This document shows positions 63,818-64,000 of a stretch of DNA of 64,000 bases, one piece after another; the first letter of the stretch is position 1; every line of letters begins with the position of its first letter. The stretch comes from Lachnospiraceae bacterium (lineage in GTDB: Bacteria; Bacillota; Clostridia; Lachnospirales; Lachnospiraceae). A model generated the notes under the pieces. It was not told the origin of the DNA. It worked only from the letters and a program-made list of their open reading frames with translations, and searched no databases. The stretch covers positions 47,391-111,390 of the forward strand of contig JAFSBX010000121.1 in NCBI GenBank assembly GCA_017437065.1, written 5' to 3'. The position numbers and the translations under genes were made by a program.

Positions 63818-64000
63818 ATGAGCCGTGAGAAGGAAAGAATTAGAAAAAAACTTGAAAAAAATCCTATCATTGAATGTAATAAGATTCAAAATAGATTTTG
63901 TCCGGAACTGTTTTCCATGTTTGGTAAAGTGAAGGATCCCCGTCATCAGAGTTACGTTGATTATTCTGCAAGAGTAATGCTTGGAACTATGTATTATAAA
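63818..64000 (+). CDS. Transposase, N-terminal part (runs off the window)
   Basis: An open frame from the ATG at 63818 (AGAGGTG six bases before) to the window end, 61 codons: MSREKERIRKKLEKNPIIEC, NKIQNRFCPELFSMFGKVKD, PRHQSYVDYSARVMLGTMYY, K. The K-D-P-R followed by Y-x-DYSARVML segment recalls the start of DDE transposases with an associated N-terminal domain. Family cannot be fixed from this part. Confidence 0.6.
   Translation, partial: MSREKERIRKKLEKNPIIECNKIQNRFCPELFSMFGKVKDPRHQSYVDYSARVMLGTMYYK

Overview
The window looks like a chromosome segment from a motile, low-GC Firmicute, most likely a Lachnospiraceae member (Roseburia / Agathobacter / Lachnospira / Butyrivibrio-type gut anaerobe). 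The reasons are a SigD-type flagellar regulon with FliW/CsrA control, a short 282-residue flagellin, a very large secreted alpha-amylase, a clostridial-style type IV pilus operon with a fused PilM-PilN, several Rpn-type PD-(D/E)XK proteins, and the rpmG-secE-nusG-rplK-rplA cluster. Genus cannot be fixed without database searches. Almost everything is on the minus strand; only four coding regions read plus.

Layout. 0.1-1.1 kb: an Rpn-family nuclease. 1.4-5.9 kb: an operon of two CgeB/DUF3880-type glycosyltransferases, a DUF616-type glycosyltransferase-like protein and a LicD-type phosphotransferase, directly downstream of flagellin and probably decorating it. 6.0-16.9 kb: late flagellar genes in three SigD units: flgM-flgN-flgK2-flgK-flgL(-fliW-csrA), flaG-fliD-fliS-fliT-like, and flagellin. 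Each SigD promoter has the same architecture, TAAA-N16-CCGATAT. The flagellin leader carries hairpins with GGA motifs that look like CsrA sites. 17.1-23.5 kb: a 2137-residue secreted GH13 amylase with N-terminal starch-binding-type modules and a C-terminal beta-repeat stalk; a cre-like box lies between promoter and start codon. 23.9-24.9 kb: a second Rpn gene whose leader resembles that of the first.

25.2-44.2 kb: one continuous 19-kb type IV pilus operon, pilB-pilC-pilA-pilD-pilMN-pilO, then pilV-, pilX-, GspH- and pilW-like minor pilins, and last a 1945-residue DUF5057-type surface protein. PilB has an MshEN domain of the c-di-GMP-binding type; no pilT is present. 44.3-45.4 kb: a third PD-(D/E)XK protein containing an in-frame 24-bp tandem repeat. 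45.7-47.0 kb: a CapA-like protein. 47.2-47.6 kb: a small transcription unit bounded by inverted repeats. 47.7-49.9 kb: rpmG-secE-nusG-rplK-rplA, ending in a terminator without rplJ-rplL. 50.2-51.4 kb (+): a CofE-like ligase. 51.5-54.5 kb: a sugar-binding lipoprotein paired with a dCache chemoreceptor. 54.8-58.0 kb (+): a large inverting glycoside-phosphorylase-like enzyme. 58.2-60.8 kb: a TetR regulator and an oleate hydratase. 61.0-62.4 kb: a chemoreceptor with a membrane-only sensor. 62.7-64.0 kb: two unrecognised or degenerate small genes and the start of a transposase, i.e. the edge of a mobile region.

Together the window encodes a surface and motility programme: flagellum and its likely decoration, pili with large ornaments, chemoreceptors, and glucan-degrading enzymes. 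I found no CRISPR array, tRNA, rRNA or recognisable riboswitch.
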